Part shown: in pieces, positions 1 to 6,094 of the stretch
Position numbering within the stretch: the stretch's first letter is position 1
Layout: each line of letters opens with the position of its first letter
Assembly (NCBI GenBank): GCA_025774935.1
Contig: JALGZK010000033.1
Coordinates: 1 to 7,587, forward strand
Direction of reading: 5' to 3'
Origin: a bacterium
GTDB lineage: Bacteria; Joyebacterota; Joyebacteria; Joyebacterales; Joyebacteraceae
Length of the DNA stretch: 7,587 bases
Made by a program: the position numbers and the translations under genes
The notes under the pieces: model-generated
What the model was told of the DNA's origin: nothing
The model's input: only the letters and a program-made list of their open reading frames with translations
The model's database searches: none

Positions 1-231
1 GAAGTGGAGCCCGAGCCCGAGGAGATTCCCGTAGAGAAGGCAGACCGCGTACGACCCTCGTCCTGCGGGTCCGAGGAACCACGCCAGACTCGCCTGGATG
101 CCGAGGGTAATCAGTAGGCTCGCGACTCTGGAGGTGAGCGCGGCCGCCGTGTCCTGCGCGCCGGTCCTCGCCGGCGTGCTCGTGGCGGTCGCTCGCCCTG
201 TCGGGCCATTCACGTCGGCGCGGTGGCTCAC
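1..231 (-). CDS. Probable O-antigen/oligosaccharide flippase (MATE-like Wzx family), N-terminal part only
   Basis: The frame opens with GTG (229-231) and stays open for 77 codons to the left edge, so the gene is cut by the window. A polar Thr/Ala/Arg-rich leader of about 33 residues is followed by a hydrophobic stretch (about residues 36-53, ending ASLAWFLG). The segment LGPAGRGSYAV comes next, and then a second hydrophobic stretch starts (VCLLYGNLLGLGL). A first membrane helix followed by a 'LGP-x-GRG-x-YA' turn is typical of polysaccharide flippases, which move lipid-linked glycan units across the inner membrane. The start is well supported: AGGAGG at 236-241 lies 4 nt upstream, and GTG overlaps the TGA of the preceding ligase as GTGA, implying translational coupling. 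With only 77 residues the family call is likely but not certain. Another multi-pass polysaccharide-export protein is the main alternative. Confidence 0.72.
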   Translation of the reverse strand, partial: MSHRADVNGPTGRATATSTPARTGAQDTAAALTSRVASLLITLGIQASLAWFLGPAGRGSYAVCLLYGNLLGLGLHF

Positions 232-1640
232 TGTCCCTCCTCGTCTGGAGGAGTGTCCGGGGTCGCCGCAGGCCGGGCGACGTTCGAGACCGAGTAGAGG
301 TGCTTCCCGGTCGAAGTGGGCTCAATCCGGTCAACGTACTCGAAGTCGAGCCTACAGGGGGCGCACATGAGTTCCCGGATCCGCTCGGTGAGTCCATCGC
401 GTGCCCGCGCGTCGAGCTTCTGGACACCCGGGTGAAGCACCACGCGGACGGTGAACACGTCGACGGTCTCTTGGACGATCTGGAAGTTGTCGATGAGGTC
501 CGCATCGAACACCTCGGCCACCGCCAGCGGGAAGTACCCCTGCAGCGCAACAGTGCCGTCGCGCCTGACGCAGCCCCCGAACGTCCTCCCCCGGATGCTC
601 GCGAGCATCGGGTACGGCCTCCCGCAGCTGCAGCGATCTGCTCCTCGAGCTGCCTGGTCTCCCACGCGGTATCGAATGAAAGGCATAGTGTAGTTCCAGA
701 GATTCGTCAGGAGGACGTCGCCGCTCTCGCCCTCGTCAACCTGTCTGCCGTCGGCGTCGACGATCCCGAGAACCGTGGTCTCGCCGAGGACGTGCAGACC
801 TTCGTGCGCGTCGCACTCCGCCGCGACCGAACCGACCTCTCTGCAGCCGTAGCGGTCGAAGACCGGAGCACTGAAGATGCGCTCGAGCCTCGTACGGATG
901 CGGGGAAGCAGCATGCTCGCTGTGGATACGATGGCCCTCGGACGTGGCGCCGCCAGGCCCTCGCGCTCGATGGTCTGAGCGAGCTGGTCGAGGTTGTTGG
1001 CGTATCCCTCGAGGAGATCCACCGGGCGGCGGGTGAGGAACGCAGCGTACTCTCTCATCTGCTCCAGGGTCATGCTGTGCGCGTCGAGCATGGTCCGCGC
1101 GTGCAGGAGGTCGAGGGTACGCCTCGCGAGCGGATTGCGTCCGAGGAAGTCGTGCCTCGCTCCCCACAGGCAGACGTGCCGGTCGCCCCGCTTGATTCCG
1201 GCCCACTCGAAGAAGAGGTGCTTCGACGCGGTCGCGGCCGCGAGGTAGTGCCGGTCCCGGCGGAACCTCACCGGCTTCCCGGTCGACCCGCCGGTCGACC
1301 ATGCCATCGTGCCCCGACCCATCTCGCACGTCAGCTCGTCGAGGTGATTCCGGATGTCGTCCCGCTCGAGGATCGGGAAGGCCGCGAGTGCCGCCCGCGG
1401 GTCGTCGGCGATCGACTCGGGCGAGAGGCTCCGTACGCGTTCTCTATAGAAGGGCACCCGTGTCGATGCGTGGGTCAGGATGGCGGCGAGCCGTTCGTCC
1501 TGCCTGTGGCGGGCCGTCTCGACGTCATCCCACTGAGCGACCCGGAACTCAGCCAGCCGAGTCGATGCGGGGACGCGTCTCGCCGCGCTCACAAGCGGAT
1601 CAACAACGTCGTAGTAGAAACGGTTCCGCCAGACTGCCAT
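228..1640 (-). CDS. L4: PaaK/CapK-family AMP-forming ligase, fourth gene of the tandem array
   Basis: A 470-residue phenylacetate-CoA ligase-like (CapK-type) adenylate-forming enzyme, predicted to activate a carboxylic acid with ATP. Visible motifs, numbered from the ATG at 1638-1640: phosphate-binding loop TGGSTGKP (116-123), YGCRE (264-268), FIRYRVGD (321-328), and the C-terminal lysine in PTSTGK (K446), which normally contacts the adenylate. C276, H279, H283 and the CSC of CSCGR (337-341) are shared with the three sister genes and could form a metal site. The chosen start has GGGGG 5 nt upstream and matches the sister N-termini. An in-frame ATG further up (1703) would overlap the previous gene and adds an unrelated tail. 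L4 is the only copy with the classic GK in its loop, and it has a Pro/Asp/Glu-rich C-terminal tail the others lack. It ends in TGA overlapping the flippase start. A cytoplasmic role in surface-glycan modification is inferred from context. The substrate is unknown. Confidence 0.88.
   Translation of the reverse strand: MAVWRNRFYYDVVDPLVSAARRVPASTRLAEFRVAQWDDVETARHRQDERLAAILTHASTRVPFYRERVRSLSPESIADDPRAALAAFPILERDDIRNHLDELTCEMGRGTMAWSTGGSTGKPVRFRRDRHYLAAATASKHLFFEWAGIKRGDRHVCLWGARHDFLGRNPLARRTLDLLHARTMLDAHSMTLEQMREYAAFLTRRPVDLLEGYANNLDQLAQTIEREGLAAPRPRAIVSTASMLLPRIRTRLERIFSAPVFDRYGCREVGSVAAECDAHEGLHVLGETTVLGIVDADGRQVDEGESGDVLLTNLWNYTMPFIRYRVGDQAARGADRCSCGRPYPMLASIRGRTFGGCVRRDGTVALQGYFPLAVAEVFDADLIDNFQIVQETVDVFTVRVVLHPGVQKLDARARDGLTERIRELMCAPCRLDFEYVDRIEPTSTGKHLYSVSNVARPAATPDTPPDEEGQ
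236..241 (-). promoter_or_regulatory. Shine-Dalgarno of the flippase gene, inside the end of L4
   Basis: AGGAGG lies 4 nt upstream of the GTG at 229-231 and inside the last codons of the preceding ligase (its C-terminal DEEGQ). It decides the flippase start and shows that the two genes are read from one message. Confidence 0.7.
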
Positions 1641-1683
1641 CGCTACCCCCGTACGCCCCCCAGCACTGCGCTCGTCACGGCGA

Positions 1684-3066
1684 CTACCACTCGGGCGTCC
1701 CACCCGAGACCTTCGACGCCGCGAAGATGTACTTCCCGCTCGAAGCCGGTTCGATCTCTTCCTCCGCCACGAACTCGACGGTGACCGGAGCCCCCAGCTG
1801 CTCCCGAATCGCCGCGGTGATCCCCGCCCGCTCCTCCGGGGAGTACCCCTCGCTCCCAGCTTCCGGCACGAAGCGCACGAGCACGCGATCGACGTCCTCC
1901 TGGACGATCTGGAACTTGCGGACCTCCCGAGTCTCGAATTCCCAGCCGAGGATGTGCAGGAAGACGTCCGGGATCACGAGCGCGCCGTCCTTCCGGAGGA
2001 AGCTCTCGCCGCTCCTGCCGTGGACGCGAGCCAAGAGCGGGTAGACCCGACCGCAGCTGCAGGGCTCGGTGCCCAGCTGTCCTCTGTCCCCCATCCGATA
2101 TCGGATGAACGGCATCGTGTAGTTCCACAGGTGGGTAGCGACGACGTCGCCGATCTCCCCGTCGGCGACAGGGCGCCCGTCTTCACCCACGACCTCGAGG
2201 ATCGTCGTCTCCCCGAAGACGTGCATCCCCTCGTGCCGGTCGCACTCCGCTGACACCCTGCCGACCTCTCTGTTCCCGTACTGGTCGAAGACGGGGGCGC
2301 CGAAGTCCTCGACGATCTGGGCCCGCATGTGCTCGTACAGCGTAAAGCCCGCGGTGGTGGCGATCCGCGGCGGTGTGATGGTCAGACCGGCGCGCCGCGC
2401 GTACCGCGCGATCTGGTCGAACGCCGCCGGATACCCCTCAAGTGACGCCACCGGGCGTTCGTTCATGACCTCGATGTACTGATTCATGAGCTCGTCGCTC
2501 AGGAAGTTCGTGTCGAGGATGGTCCTGTCGTGCAGCGAGTCGATCACTCTGTTCAGGAACGGCCTGGCGTCCGGACTCACGGGTGCCCCCCAGAGGAGGA
2601 CGCGGCGCTCTCCACGCTCCACTCCCGCCCAGTCGAGCGCGAGCTGCGTGGTCGCGAGCGAGGCCGTGATCGAGTGCTTATCTCGGTAGAAATCGACCGG
2701 CATGTTCGTGGAGCCACTCGTGTGGTCCCTGACGGTCCCGCGTCCCATCTCGCAGACGAGGTTGTCGAGACGGTCGCGGACGACCTCCCTCTCGAGTATG
2801 GGGAAGTGGGCGAGGCTGCCGACGGGGTCGTCGCGAATGGCGTTGAGCGAGAGATCGCGCATGCGGTCCATGTAGTACGGGATGCGTGTCACCGTGTGGA
2901 GGAGGAGTTCGGAGAGACGCCCGTTCCGCCGTCGCTCGAAGGTCTCGCGGTCGTCCCACTGCTGCTCACGGAACTCCCTCAGACGCGCGCCGATCGGCAT
3001 TCCCTTGGCCGTCCACACCAGTGGGTCGACGACCTTCGTGGCGAGCAGTCTGCGCAGGCTGAACAT
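1684..3066 (-). CDS. L3: PaaK/CapK-family AMP-forming ligase, third gene of the tandem array
   Basis: A 460-residue adenylate-forming ligase of the phenylacetate-CoA ligase/CapK type. Motifs in order: TSGSTNMP loop (116-123, with Asn at 121 where L1 and L4 have Gly), YGNRE (263-267), AECDRHEGMH (273-282), RYRMGD (322-327), CSCGR (336-340) and the C-terminal catalytic-type lysine in ASSGK (K445). All parts expected of a working enzyme are present. The start is the ATG at 3064-3066, with AGGGGG (3073-3078) 6 nt upstream. Longer in-frame starts up to 3204 run into the previous gene and give an Arg/Gly-rich tail absent from the sisters. It begins 35 bp after the L2 stop and ends in TAG 43 bp before L4. 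It aligns gap-free with L2 over 460 positions, about 45 of the first 60 residues being identical by hand count. The acid it activates is unknown. Confidence 0.9.
   Translation of the reverse strand: MFSLRRLLATKVVDPLVWTAKGMPIGARLREFREQQWDDRETFERRRNGRLSELLLHTVTRIPYYMDRMRDLSLNAIRDDPVGSLAHFPILEREVVRDRLDNLVCEMGRGTVRDHTSGSTNMPVDFYRDKHSITASLATTQLALDWAGVERGERRVLLWGAPVSPDARPFLNRVIDSLHDRTILDTNFLSDELMNQYIEVMNERPVASLEGYPAAFDQIARYARRAGLTITPPRIATTAGFTLYEHMRAQIVEDFGAPVFDQYGNREVGRVSAECDRHEGMHVFGETTILEVVGEDGRPVADGEIGDVVATHLWNYTMPFIRYRMGDRGQLGTEPCSCGRVYPLLARVHGRSGESFLRKDGALVIPDVFLHILGWEFETREVRKFQIVQEDVDRVLVRFVPEAGSEGYSPEERAGITAAIREQLGAPVTVEFVAEEEIEPASSGKYIFAASKVSGGTPEW
2922..2966 (-). repeat. 45-nt near-identical repeat, copy in L3
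   Basis: This segment matches 4340-4384 in L2 at 44 of 45 positions (hand alignment, one g/c difference). It encodes the shared QQWDDRETFERRRN stretch near the N-terminus. It reflects duplication of the ligase genes rather than a mobile element. Confidence 0.75.
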
Positions 3067-3686
3067 CCCAGTCCCCCTCATTGAGGCCGTCCGCCCGCCT
3101 CCTACCAGTCCGGCACGCCCGACGTGACCTTCGAGACCGCGTAGAGGAACTTCCCACCGGGCGCAGGGTCGATCGAGTCCTCCGGGACGAAGTCGACCCG
3201 GCACGGCGAGCGCATGATCTCGCTGATCCGCGCCGACATCCGCTCGCGGACGTCGGCTGAGATCCCCTCGGTACCCGGCTCGGGGATGAACCGGACGACG
3301 ATGTGGTCCGGTGATTCCTGCACCACCTGGAACCTCCGGACGTCCGGAATGTCGTGCTCCCGCATAACGACGTGTGCGAACACCTCGGGAAAGACGAGCG
3401 TTCCGTCACTCCGCGTGAAGCTCTGACCGCTCCTGCCGACGACTCTGTCCAGGATCAGATGCGGCCTCCCGCAATCACACGGATCCACGCTGATCGCCCC
3501 GCGGTCTGCCATGCGGTATCTGATGAACGGCATGCTCTTCTGCCAGAGATGCGTGGCGATGAGCTCGCCGTCCTCTCCGGGCTCGACCGGCTTCCCGCCC
3601 TCGTCGACAACCTCGAGGACCGTCGTCTCCTCGAAGACGTGCATCCCATTGTGGCGTTCGCAATCCGAACCGACGAGGCCGACCTC

Positions 3687-3689
3687 CTA
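3687..3689 (-). other. Premature TAG codon within L2 (codon 266)
   Basis: The plus strand reads cta here, giving TAG on the coding strand between TGC (Cys265) and GAG (Glu267). Two sisters (L3 and L4) encode Arg here with AGA and L1 uses CGC. A single A-to-T change from AGG would produce TAG. Both flanking pieces are in the same frame, so no frameshift is involved. Confidence 0.9.
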
Positions 3690-4339
3690 GCACCCGTAGT
3701 GGTTGAAGACCGGGGCCCCGTAGGCCTCCGCGATCCTCTCGCGCAGGTGCCCGTAGAGGCTCGAGCCCCCCGAAACGATGGCGCGCGGTCTCGGAAGCTC
3801 GAGGCCGTTGCGCTCGGCGAAGGACGCGATCTCCACGAACGCCGTGGGGGGACCATCCAGGATGTCGATCGGGCGGGCGTTGAGGATCCGGAGGTATTCG
3901 CGGATGGTCTCGTCCGTCATCAGGAAGCTGCTCAGCACGACGCGGCCATGAACTCGGTTAACAAGACGCTGCAGCAGAGACGGGCGAGGCGCGCCTGCCG
4001 CCAGAGGCCACAGCCGGACCCGTCGTCCGCCCCGCTCGGCACCCGTCCACTCGAGTGCGAGCTGCGTCGTCGCCAGGGACGCGCCGAGGGAGTGAGTGTC
4101 ACGGTAGAACTTGAGCGGCATGCTCGTCGTGCCGCCCGTGTGCTGCTCGACGAGGCGATGGCCCGTCTCGCACGTGAGATGATCGGGATTGTCTCGGACG
4201 TCGTGTTTCTCGAGAATCGGGAACCGCGCCAGGCTCCCCAGCGGGTCGGACCGGATCTGCTCCGGACTGACACCCGACACGCGCTCTCTATAGAAGGGGA
4301 CCCGCGCCACGGCGTGAACGAGGAGATCCGCAAGGCGCT

Positions 4340-4384
4340 CGTTCCGCCGTCGCTCGAACGTCTCGCGGTCGTCCCACTGCTGCT
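4340..4384 (-). repeat. 45-nt near-identical repeat, copy in L2
   Basis: Partner of 2922-2966 in L3, in the same orientation and about 1.4 kb apart, which equals one gene plus its spacer. Such direct repeats could allow gene conversion or deletion between the two copies. Confidence 0.75.
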
Positions 4385-4510
4385 TCCGGAACTCGCGGAG
4401 GCGTGCGCCGACCGGCGTCCCCTTGACACTCCAGGCCAAGGGATCGACGACCTTCGTTGCCAGGGTCCTTCGCAGGTTGACCATCACGAATCCCGCTTCC
4501 TGGGTGGCGC

Positions 4511-5896
4511 CTAGCCGGATCTGTCCGCATCGACGACCTTCGAGACGGTGTAGCGGTACTTCCCGCTCTGGGTCTGAGGAATGTCATCCACAGCGACGAA
4601 TCCGACATCCACCGGGCCGCGCATCCCCTCGGCCAGACGACGCCTGATCGCCGCCCTCTCGTCCTCGGAGTAGCCTTCTGTGTCCGGCTGCGGAACCATG
4701 TTGACTGTGATCCTGTCGACGTCCTCCTGCACGAGCTGGAACTTGCGGACGTTCGCGGAGTCGATCTCCCACGCGAAGAGCTGGACGAAGAACTCGGGAA
4801 TCATGACGCTCCCGTCCCGGCGAACGAAGCACGCCCCCGTCCTTCCGATGACGGAGGCGAGCGCTGGATACACGCGGCCGCAGCTGCACTTCTTCGTCGC
4901 CATCACCCCTCGGTCCCCTGTCCGGTAGCGGATGAACGGCATCGTGTGGTTCCAGAAGTGCGTGGCGAGAATATCTCCCTCTTCGCCGTCCGGGACGGGC
5001 ACGTTGTTGTCGTCGACGATCTCCAGGAGCGCCGTCTCGCCGCACACGTGCATGCCCTCGTGGCGCTCGCACTCAGCCGTCAGGAGCCCGATCTCGCGGT
5101 TCCCGTAGTGGTTGAAGACCGGCGCGCGGAAGACCTCCTCGATCTTCTCCTTCATGTGGTCGTAGAGCATCGCACCCGACGCTGAGATGGCGCGCGGGGT
5201 CGGCACCTCGAGGCCGTGCCTCTCGGCGTAGACGGCTACCTCGTAGATCGCTGACGGATACCCCTCGAGCAGGAGGGGAGGCCGACGGTTCAGGAAGTCG
5301 ACGTACCGCCGTGTGACTTCCTCGCTCATCTCGTAGCAGTCGAGCACCGTCCGGGCGTAGAACGCGTTGAGGAACCGTCTCGCCGGAGCCCGCGCGGCCT
5401 TGAGGTCAAAGGCGGCGCCCCAGAGCCTCGTCCGCCTGTCCCCCCGCTCCACGCCTGCCCACTCCTGGCAGAGCTGAGTCGTCGCGAGCCCCGCGCCGAC
5501 CGACTCCCTGTCACGGATGAAGTTGAGCGGCATCCCCGTGGAGCCGCTCGTGTGGTCACGGATCACCCCGCGCCCCATGTCCACGTGGAGATCGTCGAGA
5601 TGGTCGTGCACCGTCTCCCGTTCGAGGACCGGGAAGGCCCGGAGACTCCCGGACGGGTCCTCGCGAATCGCCTCCGGTGCCAGATCGGGCAGGCGCTCAC
5701 GGTAGTACGGGATCCGTGTCACCGTGTGAGCGAGCAGGTCCGCGAGCTTGCGTGCCTGCCGCTCCTCGAAGACCTCCGGTGGATCCCACTGCTGGACACG
5801 GAACTCGCGGAGCCGGATGCCGATCGGCATGCGCTTGCGCTTCCAGATGATCGGGTCGAGGACCCGCGTGGCGATCACCTTTCGCAGACTCAGCAT
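4511..5896 (-). CDS. L1: PaaK/CapK-family AMP-forming ligase, first gene of the tandem array
   Basis: A 461-residue adenylate-forming ligase and probably the first gene of the operon. Motifs: TSGSTGMP loop (116-123), LLEGYP (209-213 region), YGNRE (264-268), AECERHEGMH (274-283), RYRTGD (323-328), CSCGR (337-341) and the C-terminal lysine in QTQSGK (K446). All match the expected adenylation core plus mobile C-terminal domain. The start ATG (5894-5896) has GAGGGGAG (5901-5908) 4 nt upstream. It ends in TAG only 26 bp before L2. The 198 bp separating it from the protease gene upstream hold a possible terminator and a dyad with a -10-like element, so this is the likeliest place for the operon promoter. 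By eye L1 is further from L2 and L3 than those two are from each other (for example QQWDPPEVFEERQ against QQWDDRETFERRR). The carboxylic acid substrate is unknown. Activation of a substituent for a surface glycan is inferred from the flippase downstream. Confidence 0.9.
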   Translation of the reverse strand: MLSLRKVIATRVLDPIIWKRKRMPIGIRLREFRVQQWDPPEVFEERQARKLADLLAHTVTRIPYYRERLPDLAPEAIREDPSGSLRAFPVLERETVHDHLDDLHVDMGRGVIRDHTSGSTGMPLNFIRDRESVGAGLATTQLCQEWAGVERGDRRTRLWGAAFDLKAARAPARRFLNAFYARTVLDCYEMSEEVTRRYVDFLNRRPPLLLEGYPSAIYEVAVYAERHGLEVPTPRAISASGAMLYDHMKEKIEEVFRAPVFNHYGNREIGLLTAECERHEGMHVCGETALLEIVDDNNVPVPDGEEGDILATHFWNHTMPFIRYRTGDRGVMATKKCSCGRVYPALASVIGRTGACFVRRDGSVMIPEFFVQLFAWEIDSANVRKFQLVQEDVDRITVNMVPQPDTEGYSEDERAAIRRRLAEGMRGPVDVGFVAVDDIPQTQSGKYRYTVSKVVDADRSG

Positions 5897-5934
5897 CGGT
5901 CTCCCCTCATGGACCTTCGCGGCCTCCGCGGGCC

Positions 5935-5974
5935 GCGCCCGGCGTTAGTCTAGCATCGTCAGCCCGCCGGGCGC
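5935..5974 (-). promoter_or_regulatory. Perfect 10-bp dyad around a candidate extended -10 element upstream of L1
   Basis: The arms 5935-5944 (gcgcccggcg) and 5965-5974 (cgccgggcgc) are exact reverse complements separated by 20 nt. On the minus strand the spacer contains TGCTAGACT (5947-5955), an extended -10-like string 50 bp from the L1 start. No convincing -35 is seen at 17-18 bp (2 of 6 matches). It may be an operator or promoter for the ligase operon, or a hairpin in a leader transcript. In a GC-rich gap a chance dyad is possible, but a perfect 10-bp stem is notable. Confidence 0.35.
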
Positions 5975-6017
5975 AGTCGCTTTCTTCCCGCGGACACCCG
6001 CCGCCCCGCGAGACATG

Positions 6018-6046
6018 GCGCCGGGAACGGGAACGGCCCCCGGCGC
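6018..6046 (-). terminator. GC-rich hairpin after the protease gene, possible terminator
   Basis: The arms 6018-6025 (gcgccggg) and 6039-6046 (cccggcgc) pair perfectly across a 13-nt loop, 49 bp past the protease stop. A competing stem is possible between 6035-6039 and 6055-6059. Neither strand has a T-tract after the stem, so it is not a classical intrinsic terminator. Position at the end of the gene is the main support. Confidence 0.4.
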
Positions 6047-6094
6047 GAGGCCGAGGGCCGAGTGTCATTCGTTTCATGTCGGTCGTGGACCGTT

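Larger units (their letters stand above)
3102..4484 (-). pseudogene. L2: PaaK/CapK-family ligase interrupted by an in-frame amber stop
   Basis: One reading frame of 461 codons, colinear with L3 without any gap, but codon 266 is TAG (3687-3689). The codon falls in the YGxRE motif: L2 reads YGC-stop-EV where its sisters read YGCREV, YGNREV and YGNREI. Translation would stop at 265 residues and lose the RYRxxD motif (322-327), the CDCGR pair (336-340) and the lysine K445. The second half (from ATG 3642-3644, MHVFEE) has no Shine-Dalgarno upstream, so a split enzyme is unlikely. The start at 4482-4484 matches the sisters. A GTG one codon earlier (4485-4487) is better spaced from AGGAA (4497-4501). 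L2 also differs at positions its sisters keep: RYRMAD for RYRxGD, DGP for EGY, HNG for HEG, and LWP for LWG. This suggests relaxed constraint. A sequencing error or stop read-through cannot be excluded from sequence alone. Confidence 0.82.

Noticed and set aside
98-370. Plus-strand 90-codon frame at the left edge
   Set aside because: It is a shadow of the flippase and L4 genes, with no motif and no ribosome site.
1641-1703. Upstream in-frame start extending L4 by 21 residues
   Set aside because: It would overlap the L3 stop and is not matched in the sisters. The ATG at 1638-1640 has GGGGG 5 nt upstream.
300-1784. 494-codon open frame on the plus strand, antisense to L4
   Set aside because: It mirrors a high-GC coding gene, has Arg/Pro/Glu-rich composition without recognisable motifs, and L4 shows clear family motifs on the other strand.
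3067-3204. Upstream in-frame start extending L3 by 46 residues
   Set aside because: The extra segment overlaps the end of L2, is Arg/Gly-rich and absent from the sisters. The ATG at 3064-3066 has a well-placed AGGGGG.
3102-3644. Second half of L2 as an independent 180-residue protein
   Set aside because: No Shine-Dalgarno precedes the ATG at 3642-3644, and the paralogue alignment runs through the TAG in the same frame.
3354-4514. 386-codon open frame on the plus strand, antisense to L2
   Set aside because: Same codon-bias artefact. No domain or ribosome site, and the minus-strand frame aligns with three paralogues.
228-5896. Phenylacetate catabolic (paa) operon
   Set aside because: No other paa genes are visible, four divergent ligase copies are present, and the next gene resembles a glycan flippase.
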